Source of the DNA: Pedobacter faecalis
GTDB taxonomy: Bacteria > Bacteroidota > Bacteroidia > Sphingobacteriales > Sphingobacteriaceae
Direction of reading: 5' to 3'
DNA: 64,000 nt
Assembly: GCF_030182585.1 (NCBI RefSeq)
Contig: NZ_JARXOW010000001.1
Location: 620,001 to 684,000, forward strand
The notes beneath the pieces are model-generated. The model searched no databases. It had not been told where the DNA came from and saw nothing but the letters and a program-made list of their open reading frames with translations. Both the position numbers and the translations under genes were made by a program. Shown here piece by piece: positions 1-8,364 of the stretch (position 1 is its first letter; every line of letters begins with the position of its first letter).

Positions 1-121
1 CGCGAGTTCCTGAGGCGGGCGATTCCAGCTCCGGCTCAGCTACGTCTGGCTTTCTGCAAGCCGCAATGCTGCTGACTGTCACCGTCAGCAGCGCAAACTT
101 TAGCCAGGCGCAAAATTTCAT
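1..121 (-). CDS. Lipoprotein, N-terminal part (cut by window start)
   Basis: Only the first 40 codons lie in the window. The reverse strand reads from an ATG at 121-119 into a clear lipoprotein signal: a short basic start, a hydrophobic stretch, and a lipobox ending in Ser-Ile-Ala-Ala-Cys with the cysteine at residue 22. A proline- and glutamate-rich segment follows. The start lies one base after the stop of the neighbouring HmuY-like gene, so it is almost certainly the next gene of that operon and may be a sixth HmuY-like paralog. The body of the protein is not visible, so the family cannot be assigned. Confidence 0.75.
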   Translation of the reverse strand, partial: MKFCAWLKFALLTVTVSSIAACRKPDVAEPELESPASGTR

Positions 122-122
122 G

Positions 123-851
123 CTATTTCGTAGTCAGGTCCTTACTGCCTGCCTTACTAATGAAGTACCTGAACGAACAATACCCCAGCTTGTCGGCAAT
201 ATGATCAGCAGCAGTCGGATTGGTCAGTCCCCCTTTATAATTACTCTGATACTGAAGTTTAGCATAGCGTCCATCCGTCAATTTAATGATCAGGGTCTTG
301 TTAGGATAAGGCACACTATGCGTAGCAAAGCCTTTTTCATCGTACATATAATTGGCCCAAAAGAAAGGCTCTTCCGGCGCTCCCGAGCTTCGTATACCAA
401 AAGCAAGCTTACCGGTCTGGTCAAACTGATCGTCGGCCGGAGGTGCCGTAACATCATCGAAATTTTGCGTTACAAAAGCAATAACTGCCCGGCCAGCACC
501 CTGATAATATGGTGCATCCGTGTTGGTTGTCTGTCCTGTGTTCGCATAAATGTTCGCTGCGTTTGCAAGCGTGAATGCGATGTCCCATTCATTGGTCTTC
601 ACCTTTTCCGCATCGATGATCTTCATCCCCTCCAGCGAGAAATACACAAAAGTCCTTCTGCTGCTTTCTATTTTAAGATCCTTCACGTTAACGATCTTCT
701 TTTTGTCGATCGTTACCCATTCGTTCACAATAACCTCTTTAGGCTCAGGTTCGGGGGCAGGCTTTTCAGGCGCCACGTCGTCGTCTTTACACGCGTTCAG
801 GCAAAATAACAATAGTACAGATGATAGCAGGGTGTAGTGGTTAAATTTCAT
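123..851 (-). CDS. HmuY-like heme-binding lipoprotein (paralog 1)
   Basis: A 242-residue lipoprotein with the lipobox cysteine at residue 21, followed by Lys-Asp-Asp-Asp. That resembles the Bacteroidetes signal for export to the outer surface. The fold marks of the HmuY family are present: a YFSLEG strand near residue 71, WDIAFT near 89, YAKLQ with a YKG turn in the last third, and a C-terminal FRYFISKAGSKDLTTK segment. HmuY proteins of Porphyromonas capture heme and pass it to a TonB receptor. The cargo here is inferred from the family and from the receptor, heme oxygenase and hmuTUV genes nearby. It is the last complete member of a run of five such genes on this strand. The heme-ligating residues cannot be assigned by eye. 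Confidence 0.85.
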   Translation of the reverse strand: MKFNHYTLLSSVLLLFCLNACKDDDVAPEKPAPEPEPKEVIVNEWVTIDKKKIVNVKDLKIESSRRTFVYFSLEGMKIIDAEKVKTNEWDIAFTLANAANIYANTGQTTNTDAPYYQGAGRAVIAFVTQNFDDVTAPPADDQFDQTGKLAFGIRSSGAPEEPFFWANYMYDEKGFATHSVPYPNKTLIIKLTDGRYAKLQYQSNYKGGLTNPTAADHIADKLGYCSFRYFISKAGSKDLTTK

Positions 852-923
852 GTTTAAAGAATATTTATATGAAAAACTTTATTCAGCAAGTGCTTCGTTA
901 GCCGCTGTTAATTAAGATTTAAG

Positions 924-1634
924 TTAAATTGGTGTATACCTAAACTTATAGTAAGGGAAATCCGTAGCCATGATCGGCGAATCAGGCGTTCCATCCTGAT
1001 AGATGCTCTGAATTTCGATTTTGAAATAGTCGCTGCCGCTCTTATAAATCAGCGTACGGCCGCTTAATGGAGACACAATGTGAACGGCAAAGTTGTAATT
1101 GTACCAACCCGGACCAGTGTACCGCGTGGTTGGAGGTACCGGGTAATTGATCGTGTTTTCCTTACCTATCACAGATTGTACACTATCGGCATGAAAATCA
1201 GAACGCGTTACGCTGCAATAGGCCTTATTGATATAAGCCAGCTCACCATCAGGTCCTGCCGAAATGTCTCCATTAGCCGTACCGGTAAAGCGCAGATCGT
1301 AGAGGGATGACGTACCCCCTTTGTTATCAAACAGGTTAAAGTAGTAGGTTGTTGCCCGGTCGTGCGGATCGGAAGGTGTAGGGTTCACCGTTCCCTGGAA
1401 AAAATTAAGAACGTGGTACGACTGGCATTCCACATTATTCGCATCACGCGAAATGGTGCCCCCACCATCGGTAATGCTAACCGGGCTGGCGCCTGGCGTT
1501 ATGGTTACCGCCTGCGCACCTCTGAGTTTCAGTTTAGCGCTTTCGGGAGCATCCGCAGATTCCTTTTTGCAGGATGACAAGACAAGAAGGCCAGCCACAA
1601 CAAGCATGCTGCCTTTAAAATAGTTTTTTTTCAT
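924..1634 (-). CDS. HmuY-like lipoprotein (paralog 2, divergent)
   Basis: A 236-residue lipoprotein with the lipobox LVLSSC (Cys22) followed by Lys-Lys-Glu. It is the most divergent member of the array. The N-terminal half has lost the usual YFSLE...WDIAF pair and has instead a YYFNLFDNKG strand and a long threonine- and glycine-rich stretch. The C-terminal half still matches the family: YFKIEIQSIYQDGTPDSP followed by a YYKFRYT end. Binding of heme is therefore less certain than for its neighbours, and another porphyrin or a structural role is possible. It sits in the same run of minus-strand genes, 72 bases before paralog 1 and 80 bases after paralog 3, with a stem-loop in the second gap. 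Confidence 0.75.
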   Translation of the reverse strand: MKKNYFKGSMLVVAGLLVLSSCKKESADAPESAKLKLRGAQAVTITPGASPVSITDGGGTISRDANNVECQSYHVLNFFQGTVNPTPSDPHDRATTYYFNLFDNKGGTSSLYDLRFTGTANGDISAGPDGELAYINKAYCSVTRSDFHADSVQSVIGKENTINYPVPPTTRYTGPGWYNYNFAVHIVSPLSGRTLIYKSGSDYFKIEIQSIYQDGTPDSPIMATDFPYYKFRYTPI

Positions 1635-1656
1635 AATTTTGTGTTTTTACTGGTCC

Positions 1657-1693
1657 TGGCAGCGTGTAGACCTGAGAAATTTAGACGCTGCCA
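1657..1693 (-). other. Intercistronic stem-loop
   Basis: Perfect 9-base arms (TGGCAGCGT at 1657-1665, ACGCTGCCA at 1685-1693) enclose 19 bases between two HmuY-like genes. There is no T-run on the minus strand after it. It is more likely an mRNA-stabilising or partial-termination structure than a full intrinsic terminator. Confidence 0.5.
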
Positions 1694-1714
1694 TACCAAA
1701 TCATTAATAAGGGA

Positions 1715-2485
1715 TTAATTGGTGGATATATTCCGGCTGCCCGGCGTTTGCTGAATAAAGTATCTGAAATTGAGGAAGGGCGCCAGCGTCTTCGCATTAG
1801 GGTCTTCCCACCAGGGAGGCGTTCCCGGATTATCTTTGTACAGGTTCACCAATTGCATTTTTACATATCGGTTATCCCTGAGTTTAAATACCAGCGTATT
1901 GTCCTTATGCGGATATAAGGCGTGCGTACCCAGCCTGTAGAAGCCCCAGCTCAGAATTGGCGAGAACTCGTCCAGTGAAACCGGTATCAAACTTCTGATG
2001 AAAGCTTCGGCAGGTGCTTCTTTAAGCGCATCAAAAGCAGTAGCCACTACTTTGATCTTGCCCTCGCCCTCCTGCCAGTCAACCGTCGTAGCGTTCGAGT
2101 GTACAGACGAATTATACATGTCATCAAAATACACATGCCAGTTTTGGGCCGACGACCAGGTATAGCGTACATCCACAGCGCCGTTATGGTTGTCGCCTAA
2201 AATGGCCGAGCGTGTGTCAAAGTTAAAACCTATAGGCCGGTGCCCGTCTGAGGCGCCCTTGCCAACATCCGGGGCCGGAAGGTTCACTACATACACCACC
2301 TGGTATTTCTCGTCCAGGTATACATAGTCAGATATCTTCTTAACCCTTGCAGGCACCCAGTTCGTGCCCGCAAGCTTGGCCGTATCGGGAACCTGAGGAC
2401 CCTCCGGATCATCATTATTCTTTGCGCAGGATACCATAAGCGTCACTGCCAATATCGCCACCAGGGCAACCCTAATCTTGTTCAT
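1715..2485 (-). CDS. HmuY-like lipoprotein (paralog 3)
   Basis: A 256-residue lipoprotein, cysteine at residue 20 in TLMVSC, followed by Ala-Lys-Asn-Asn-Asp-Asp. The C-terminal signature is well kept: RYVKMQLVNLYKDNPGTPP, then FLNFRYFIQQTPGSRNIST. The middle is longer than in paralogs 1 and 5, with a YTWSSAQNWHVYF segment near residue 110 in place of the plain WDIAF strand. It starts only three bases after the stop of paralog 4, so the two are very likely translated from one message. The proposed role is a surface heme-binding protein feeding the receptor encoded at the head of the operon, inferred from family and context. Confidence 0.8.
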   Translation of the reverse strand: MNKIRVALVAILAVTLMVSCAKNNDDPEGPQVPDTAKLAGTNWVPARVKKISDYVYLDEKYQVVYVVNLPAPDVGKGASDGHRPIGFNFDTRSAILGDNHNGAVDVRYTWSSAQNWHVYFDDMYNSSVHSNATTVDWQEGEGKIKVVATAFDALKEAPAEAFIRSLIPVSLDEFSPILSWGFYRLGTHALYPHKDNTLVFKLRDNRYVKMQLVNLYKDNPGTPPWWEDPNAKTLAPFLNFRYFIQQTPGSRNISTN

Positions 2486-2488
2486 GGT

Positions 2489-3295
2489 TTATTTAATTTT
2501 TGTGAAGTCTTTCAACCCGTCTTTCAGGATCGTGTATTTAAATGTGATGTACGGCGCTTCAGACTGCAGTGTCGGACTCGTCGGACTGCCTTTATAAAAA
2601 CTGTAAATAATCAGTTTGGCATAGTTACCCTTGGCCGTTTTCACGATAATGGGCCGTGGCAAATTGTATACAATGTGCGCCCGCTCCTTATCACCCGGAA
2701 ACATTGCGCCGTAAAAGTCGTAGAAAGCATAACCATTGCCGCTGCCAAGGAAGTGGTCCAGGCTCAGGTAGCCTGCGCTGAGCAACTGATTGTCGGCCAC
2801 CGGTACTGTCTTCACATTATCGTAAGCCTCATCAAGCAGTGACTTGTCGATCGGCACCTGCTTAGGCTGATGCTTTTCCTGGTCGTAATATCGGGCTTCA
2901 ACGGAGGGGTCAATGATCAGGTACAAGCCTCCCCGTGCAGGACTGCCAAAGCCAGGACCCTTAGTCCCGTTCTCAAAAGCAACCTCGCCATGATTGGCCC
3001 ACATGCTGCTGTTATATATACTGGTGAAAGCAATATCCCACTTGTCGGTAGCCGCATAAGCCTCCGGCACCGGCCTGCCATCCTCCAGACTGTAGTACAC
3101 CGGCTTAAAAACACCATCGCCAGTGCTCATGCTGGCTTCCGTGTCTCCAATCAGCGTCGCCGTATACTCGCCGCTGGCGGTCACGGTAGCTGCTGGCAGC
3201 GGAGGCAATTCTTTTTCAGGCGCGGGGTCGTCCCCCTTGCTGCATGACAGCAAACCCATCATTAGCCAGCAATAAAAAGCGTTAGATATTTTCAT
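2489..3295 (-). CDS. HmuY-like lipoprotein (paralog 4)
   Basis: A 268-residue lipoprotein, the longest of the array. The lipobox is GLLSC (Cys18) followed by Ser-Lys-Gly-Asp-Asp, an acidic surface-export-like signal. The HmuY marks are clear: PVYYSLEDGRPV near residue 65, KWDIAFTSIYNSS near 84, NYAKLIIYSFYKGSPTSP in the last quarter, and an YITFKYTILKDGLKDFT end. It is three bases upstream of paralog 3. The 107-base gap before it carries a CATATTTG octamer on the coding strand that also occurs in front of the heme receptor gene, so an extra internal promoter is possible. Confidence 0.85.
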   Translation of the reverse strand: MKISNAFYCWLMMGLLSCSKGDDPAPEKELPPLPAATVTASGEYTATLIGDTEASMSTGDGVFKPVYYSLEDGRPVPEAYAATDKWDIAFTSIYNSSMWANHGEVAFENGTKGPGFGSPARGGLYLIIDPSVEARYYDQEKHQPKQVPIDKSLLDEAYDNVKTVPVADNQLLSAGYLSLDHFLGSGNGYAFYDFYGAMFPGDKERAHIVYNLPRPIIVKTAKGNYAKLIIYSFYKGSPTSPTLQSEAPYITFKYTILKDGLKDFTKIK

Positions 3296-3324
3296 GTTTT
3301 ATTTAGAATGATTTTAAATAATAG

Positions 3325-3332
3325 CAAATATG
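3325..3332 (-). promoter_or_regulatory. Possible internal -7 element, CATATTTG
   Basis: The minus strand reads CATATTTG 30 bases upstream of the paralog 4 start, one mismatch from the Bacteroidetes TAnnTTTG element. The same octamer precedes the heme receptor gene. I see no TTG at the right distance, so this is a weak call. Confidence 0.3.
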
Positions 3333-3402
3333 ACAACTATCTTCCACATAAGCCCTGATAAAGGCTTACCATTTCGGGATTATAAATGGCGATTATGGGA
3401 TT

Positions 3403-4065
3403 CTATTTGGTACTCAGATCGCGGCTCCCATCTGCCTGCACATAATATCTGAAAGTAAAGTAAGGCGCAGGCCAGTTCAGGTCGCTCACCGTCGCAGGTG
3501 CCCCTTTATACATACTTACCATTTCAAGCTTTGCAAACTTACCTGACGCGGTTCGCAGCACAAACGTTCGGTTTTTCACAGGTACCGCTATGTGGGTCTT
3601 CAGGTCATAAAAAAACCAGCCTATCCCATTTCCAGAATCCCAGCCAAAGCTGGGAATCCCCTTTGTCTCAAAATCAGCATCGGCCGGAGCCTGCGATACT
3701 TCTGCATAAGGCTGCTCAACAATCAATATTTTGCCCCTGGCCGCGCCATCAAAACCCGGGGTTCCTTCGTGCAGACCGTTGTTGATCACGATAAGCGAGT
3801 TATACTGCTCCGTAAAAGCAATATCCCAGTCGGCCGTTTTAACTTTAGACCCGTCCACCTTCAGGCCTTGCTCCAGCGAGAAGTAAAATGGCTCAAAAGG
3901 TTTACCGCTGCTTACGGTGTTGCCCACATCTCCGGGCAGATCTTTAATCACCGTACTCTTCGTATCTGCCAGTTCCGGTTTTTCATCCTTCTTCGTGCAG
4001 GCGGCCATCAGCCCGGCCAGGGCCAACGAGCACACCGTCAAAGCCATATATCTTTTCATCATCAT
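3403..4065 (-). CDS. HmuY-like lipoprotein (paralog 5)
   Basis: A 220-residue lipoprotein with the lipobox GLMAAC (Cys23) followed by Thr-Lys-Lys-Asp-Glu. It is the most typical HmuY of the set: FEPFYFSLEQGLKV near residue 57, ADWDIAFTEQYNS near 83, GIGWFFYDL in the middle, KFAKLEMVSMYKGAP near 180, and an YFTFRYYVQADGSRDLSTK end. It begins six bases after the AraC-type gene and is the first lipoprotein of the array in transcription order. The likely task is capture of heme at the cell surface for the TonB receptor of the same operon. Heme binding itself is inferred from the family. Confidence 0.87.
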   Translation of the reverse strand: MMMKRYMALTVCSLALAGLMAACTKKDEKPELADTKSTVIKDLPGDVGNTVSSGKPFEPFYFSLEQGLKVDGSKVKTADWDIAFTEQYNSLIVINNGLHEGTPGFDGAARGKILIVEQPYAEVSQAPADADFETKGIPSFGWDSGNGIGWFFYDLKTHIAVPVKNRTFVLRTASGKFAKLEMVSMYKGAPATVSDLNWPAPYFTFRYYVQADGSRDLSTK

Positions 4066-4071
4066 TGTAAA

Positions 4072-5097
4072 TTATTGTTGTAGCATCATTTGCTGATCTT
4101 CATCAGCCTTCATTTCGCTGGGCAGCAAACCAAAATACCGCTTAAACGCATCCGTAAAGTGGCTCGGATGGTTAAAACCGACTGCGGCCGACACCTGCCC
4201 AACGTTTTTCTTTTCCGAAACCATCAATCTGCGCGCCTCCTCCATCCTAAGCCTGGTCACGTACCCATAAATCGTTGTGCCATAATACTCTTTAAAGCCC
4301 CGCTTCAACTTAAATTCGTTCAAAGAGATCTGTTTAGACAGCTCAATGATCGTTGGTGGGTAACTATAAGTGGCGTCCAGAATCTCTCGGGCATGCTCTA
4401 TCTTCTTCAAATCATCCGGCTTCACCATATACTTGTCTACCTCGGCTATGCCCGACTGCATTTGCTCCAGCTGAAGCATAAGGAGCTCCAGGATGCGCGA
4501 TTCGGTATGAAGCCGCTTCAATTCGCCCGTCCGCCTGCAGTCGCGGATATCCTTAATCACCCGCTTCATCTCGGTGGTCACCGAAAGATCCTTCGCTGCA
4601 TAAGAAGTATACCGGCCCTTTAAAATCTCCTTTACAAAATCGCTGTGCAAAAGCGAGTGCTGATCAATCAGGTGAAAATAATAGGGTTTAGACAGCACGA
4701 GTAGAAAGTATTCGTATTCCACGCCGGCAGTCATCGGATACTTCCCCTTTATAGAAGGTATATACCTGATGTTGTGCCTGCTGCCCGTCCGCCTGGTCGC
4801 TTTGTCTGACTTTTCCGCCTTACCAGTTTCCGGCCTGGTGCCATAGAAAATGAACTGCGAAGTGATCGCCTCGCCCTCGATCTCCGAGAGCACTTTTACG
4901 TTTTCCGAGAACTGCATGGTGGAGTGCACCAGGAATAAACCACCCGTACTCAACTGATAGTTCACCAGCTTTTGCGCAGAGAGGCTCTTAATGTTTACCT
5001 GCTTCTCGCAAAGCTGTGTACTTGGTGCGTATAGCTCCGGAATCTCTTCCATGAACAGCCAGTCGTCGGCCCCCTCTATCTTCGATTTAATCTTCAT
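4072..5097 (-). CDS. AraC-family transcription regulator (PchR-like)
   Basis: A 341-residue cytosolic regulator. The first 230 residues form a poorly conserved sensor domain. The last 100 carry two helix-turn-helix units typical of AraC proteins: TIIELSKQISLNEFKLKRGFKEYYGTTIYGYV near residue 255 and KNVGQVSAAVGFNHPSHFTDAFKRYFGLLPSEM near 300. The architecture and the REYYGTTIYGYV-type linker resemble PchR-like regulators that activate iron or siderophore uptake genes. It lies inside the heme operon, 31 bases after the heme oxygenase gene and six bases before the first HmuY-like gene. It probably controls its own operon, with heme or a heme product as a possible effector. Effector and operator cannot be read from the sequence. 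Confidence 0.88.
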   Translation of the reverse strand: MKIKSKIEGADDWLFMEEIPELYAPSTQLCEKQVNIKSLSAQKLVNYQLSTGGLFLVHSTMQFSENVKVLSEIEGEAITSQFIFYGTRPETGKAEKSDKATRRTGSRHNIRYIPSIKGKYPMTAGVEYEYFLLVLSKPYYFHLIDQHSLLHSDFVKEILKGRYTSYAAKDLSVTTEMKRVIKDIRDCRRTGELKRLHTESRILELLMLQLEQMQSGIAEVDKYMVKPDDLKKIEHAREILDATYSYPPTIIELSKQISLNEFKLKRGFKEYYGTTIYGYVTRLRMEEARRLMVSEKKNVGQVSAAVGFNHPSHFTDAFKRYFGLLPSEMKADEDQQMMLQQ

Positions 5098-5128
5098 TTG
5101 TCAACAATTATGGGACAACTCCGCTGCC

Positions 5129-5689
5129 TTAGGCCACGGTAACGGCATCAAACACATCACCAAAGCGCTCAAAAGTTTCATTGGCCTTGCGCACAGCCAG
5201 TTCCTCATGCTCCGCGGTCTGCGCATGCGCGTTCAACACGGCCACAAAACGGCTCCACATCTCACCTGTTGCCTCCCCATATCCCGAAAAGAAGGAAAAA
5301 CCTCTGCTCAAACCATGTTTGGTAAGCATCTGCACAATGATTGGTCCGCCCATAATGGAGCCCTCCATCACATAGAGGGCAGCCAGGGCCTCCTGAACAT
5401 TAGTAATCGAGGGAGCAGTTGCTGGCGGAAGCTGCTCCAGCGAGCCACCCAGTTCCTCAATGTCCGCTTTCAGGTAAGCCGAATTCCGTCGCTCCGCGTA
5501 ATCGGGCAGAACCTCAGCGGTAATATAGGGCGCTATAGCCCGTTCAACTTCGCTAAAATAGGCGTAGAAGTTTTTGAGCATTTCCGCATAATCCGCCTCG
5601 CTGCGAATGGCCTTCATTTTCAAAACCACTTTTTTTTCCAGTTCCTGATGTGCTACACGTGTAGCCTCTTTAATTTTAGTGCTTAACAT
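5129..5689 (-). CDS. Heme oxygenase (HemO/BphO family)
   Basis: A 186-residue cytosolic protein of the biliverdin-producing heme oxygenase family, which opens heme to release iron, CO and biliverdin. The proximal histidine is His14 in VAHQELEK. The conserved distal helix appears as ALYVMEGSIMGG near residue 107, with the glycines that contact heme. It is translated 11 bases after the TonB receptor stop and directly before the AraC gene, so it belongs to the heme operon and should serve iron release from imported heme. A second family member at 51487 sits beside a bacteriophytochrome and probably supplies chromophore instead. Confidence 0.9.
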   Translation of the reverse strand: MLSTKIKEATRVAHQELEKKVVLKMKAIRSEADYAEMLKNFYAYFSEVERAIAPYITAEVLPDYAERRNSAYLKADIEELGGSLEQLPPATAPSITNVQEALAALYVMEGSIMGGPIIVQMLTKHGLSRGFSFFSGYGEATGEMWSRFVAVLNAHAQTAEHEELAVRKANETFERFGDVFDAVTVA

Positions 5690-5700
5690 AGTGTTTCCTT

Positions 5701-8079
5701 TTATTCGTCTTTAAAAAATCTCCAGCTCAGGCCGGCCAATACCGCCCTGCCCTGCTGTGCCGGCATCAACTGATCCCGGTAGTCCATAATATTATCCGCA
5801 GTCAGCTGCAACTGCAGATGCTTACCATAAAATGTCTTCTGCACAGATACATTGAACAGAAAATAACCAGCCACAAACCGGTCCCAGCGGTCCAGGAAGT
5901 TATTTGCCCGGTTGTCCTCCATAAAACCATATCTGCTCCGATAGCTCAAACGGACAGCGCCTGTAAGCCCCAGTCGGTCATAAATGTAAGTCGCCTTCAG
6001 GTTGGCCATGTGCCGACTGCGATTGTTCATACCCACGTAATCACTTCTGCGCGAAGCACGCATGCGGTTGCTCAATACATCGTATGTTTGTCCGTATAGT
6101 CCAGTGCCGTTCCTTATCGAGTCTACCACCCCGCGGTCTACCGCGTATAGCAGCTGATAACCCGCCGAAAGGCTCAGCGAGCGCGAAGCTCTCCAGTTCC
6201 CACCCAGTTCCGCCCCGGCCGTATATGCTTTAGCGATATTCATATACGAATAGATCTGCTGACCGCTCGTCTTCAGGGCCACCTGTTCGTAGTTAATAAA
6301 ATTCCGCATATCATTGTAAAACAGGTTGATGTATAAGCCCAACGAAGCTAAAGGTTTATATTCAAACCCGCCGCTGTACGACACCGATCGCTCAGGTTTC
6401 AACTGGCCCACACGCTGCGCCATGGGAAACACGCTCATGATTTGTCCCCCCTCTTGCAGCCTTCCCATCTCGCGCCAAAACTCCTCGGCACCAAACACCG
6501 AATAGCCCGTCTGGATGTTTGTGAACACCATATACAACTGCTGGAAATTGGGCGTTTTAAAACCTGTGCCAATGGCCGCTTTTACGTTCATGTTATGGCC
6601 TGCCGCAAAACGCAAACCGAGACTCGGGTTCAGTTTGCTTCCATATTTGTCATGATAGTCGTACCTCGCCCCAGCGGTTACCGACAAGCGTTCAGCGGCC
6701 TGCCATTGCGCCTGTCCGTACACAAAATAATTTGACATACTTTTATTTCCCTGATAGAAATCATTATCCAGCAACTCATAGGCCGCACCGGCACCGCCAG
6801 TCAGGCCCAGTACTGCGGTCAACTGCCGGTCCGCCTGCAGCTCTGCGCGATGCAAATACTGCCTAAAATCACTGCCCGGCATCACCAGGCCGCTTTCCAG
6901 GTCGGTTACACCCTGTTTATTCTCGTACCGGGTCAGATAATACTGCGATTTTAAGCGCAAACCGTTGCTGAAATTGTTGTTCAGCGCTATCGAACCATTC
7001 AAATCGAACTCATTAAGCACATCCACACTCGGTTTCACACCCTGGTAAGCCAAACGGTTCTCCGAATGCCTGGTCACCAGTCGCCCGTTCAGGTTAACGG
7101 AACTCACATCACTCAGCACATACCTCATCCTTCCCTGTGCCGAATAACTGTTAAAAGGTGGTGCGGTCTTTCCCTCAGATAAATAAGGGTTCGAGTTAAA
7201 ACCATCCGTCCGGTAATAGTTGGCCGACAAATACGCGGATCCTTTTTTGTCCGCAAAGGGACTTTCCCCTTCCAGCGTCAGGTCGGTCATGTTAAAACTG
7301 CCATACTTCAGGGCGGCCATAGCCTGGGGCCGACTAATATGCTTGCGGGTAACGATGTTTACCACCCCCGCAAGCGCCTCACTGCCGAACAAGCAGGAAG
7401 ATGCTCCTTTAATGATTTCAATCCGTTCAATATTAGATACCGTGACCCTTGAGAGGTCGAAGTTGCCGTTATTCCGGCCAACCATAGGCTGCCCGTCAAT
7501 CATCACCATAGTATAGCCGCTATCAAAACCCTGCATTTGCAGGCCTACAGCGCGACTGCCCGAACCGATGTCGTTAACGATCGCCAACCCGGTCTGCTCT
7601 TTCAATACCTCGTCCAAGCGCCTGCTGCCCATCATTTCGATCTCTTCTCGACTAATCACCTTAGAAGGCATAGCCGTTTTGGTCATATCGATGAAATTAT
7701 CCGGATTACCATGCACACCCGCCACCTTCACTTCGCTAAGCTGCCGGCTGCTTGTCCGCAAACTCATTTTAACCTCGTTAGGCCGTCCCGCCCCAATACT
7801 TATCGTAATCTGTTCAGGCTCAAACCCCAACGCCGAAGCCGTCAAGGTGTAATCGCCCTCATACAAAGCCTTTATCAAAAACCTGCCTCGCGCATCAGTA
7901 ATTGCCCGCCTGTTGTCCGGTTGTAAAGTCACGCCCGCTTTCTCAATTGCCTTGCCGTGCTCGTCGCATATCAGTCCCCGAAGCTGCTGTTTGTCCTGCG
8001 CCTTCAGTGAGGGTACTGAAGGTTGGGCAAGGGCAAACAAGCAGCATAAGAGGAATTTATGGGGGATTCGGACAGACAT
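5701..8079 (-). CDS. TonB-dependent heme receptor
   Basis: An outer-membrane receptor of 792 residues if started at the ATG at 8079. That start gives a proper signal peptide (basic start, LLCCLFALA core, cleavage after LKAQ), whereas the longer reading from 8133 would add 18 unlikely residues. A carboxypeptidase-like regulatory domain follows at about residues 30-105, then the plug with SREEIEMMGSRRLDEVLKEQTG and IERIEIIKGASSCLFGSEALAGVVNIVTRK, and the 22-strand barrel ending in LAGLSWRFF. Receptors of this layout (HmuR, BtuB-like) import heme or similar ligands. The heme call comes from the downstream heme oxygenase and HmuY genes and from divergent hmuTUV. It is the first gene of the minus-strand operon. 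Confidence 0.88.
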   Translation of the reverse strand: MSVRIPHKFLLCCLFALAQPSVPSLKAQDKQQLRGLICDEHGKAIEKAGVTLQPDNRRAITDARGRFLIKALYEGDYTLTASALGFEPEQITISIGAGRPNEVKMSLRTSSRQLSEVKVAGVHGNPDNFIDMTKTAMPSKVISREEIEMMGSRRLDEVLKEQTGLAIVNDIGSGSRAVGLQMQGFDSGYTMVMIDGQPMVGRNNGNFDLSRVTVSNIERIEIIKGASSCLFGSEALAGVVNIVTRKHISRPQAMAALKYGSFNMTDLTLEGESPFADKKGSAYLSANYYRTDGFNSNPYLSEGKTAPPFNSYSAQGRMRYVLSDVSSVNLNGRLVTRHSENRLAYQGVKPSVDVLNEFDLNGSIALNNNFSNGLRLKSQYYLTRYENKQGVTDLESGLVMPGSDFRQYLHRAELQADRQLTAVLGLTGGAGAAYELLDNDFYQGNKSMSNYFVYGQAQWQAAERLSVTAGARYDYHDKYGSKLNPSLGLRFAAGHNMNVKAAIGTGFKTPNFQQLYMVFTNIQTGYSVFGAEEFWREMGRLQEGGQIMSVFPMAQRVGQLKPERSVSYSGGFEYKPLASLGLYINLFYNDMRNFINYEQVALKTSGQQIYSYMNIAKAYTAGAELGGNWRASRSLSLSAGYQLLYAVDRGVVDSIRNGTGLYGQTYDVLSNRMRASRRSDYVGMNNRSRHMANLKATYIYDRLGLTGAVRLSYRSRYGFMEDNRANNFLDRWDRFVAGYFLFNVSVQKTFYGKHLQLQLTADNIMDYRDQLMPAQQGRAVLAGLSWRFFKDE

Positions 8080-8120
8080 TGCAATAGGCGTATTATTTTT
8101 AATTAATCTAAATAACACCG

Positions 8121-8153
8121 CAAATATGTACACTATTGCGCTAAAGAAAGCAA
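8121..8153 (-). promoter_or_regulatory. Candidate promoter of the heme receptor operon
   Basis: The minus strand has TTG at 8153-8151, a 22-base spacer, and CATATTTG at 8128-8121, about 42 bases before the proposed ATG at 8079. This fits the Bacteroidetes -33/-7 pattern with one mismatch. Its position between the divergent receptor and hmuT genes supports it. No clear Fur-type operator was recognised. Confidence 0.4.
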
Positions 8154-8364
8154 CGGCAAAAGGATTATTTTTAGCGATTTCGGGATAGAATTTACCTAAT
8201 ACGGAGCGGTAGGCTCAAGATCCAAACACACAAACCGAGCTTAAATAGCATTTCAGTGGTCATTTTTGACATCATCAAGGGTCCTCGTCCTCAAAATACC
8301 GATACCGCTATATCCCTTCCCGCTATTTGGAATCATTTTAATTAACTCGTCCTTTGCAGTCACA

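Noticed and set aside
3636..3654. Inverted repeat TCCCAGC/GCTGGGA inside HmuY-like paralog 5
   Set aside because: Only seven-base arms within coding sequence for a conserved-looking SFGWDS stretch; chance is sufficient.
8326..8356. TTTG-N19-GTCCTTTG in front of hmuT as a promoter
   Set aside because: The -7 part has two mismatches and would put the start of transcription within two bases of the ATG; too weak to list.
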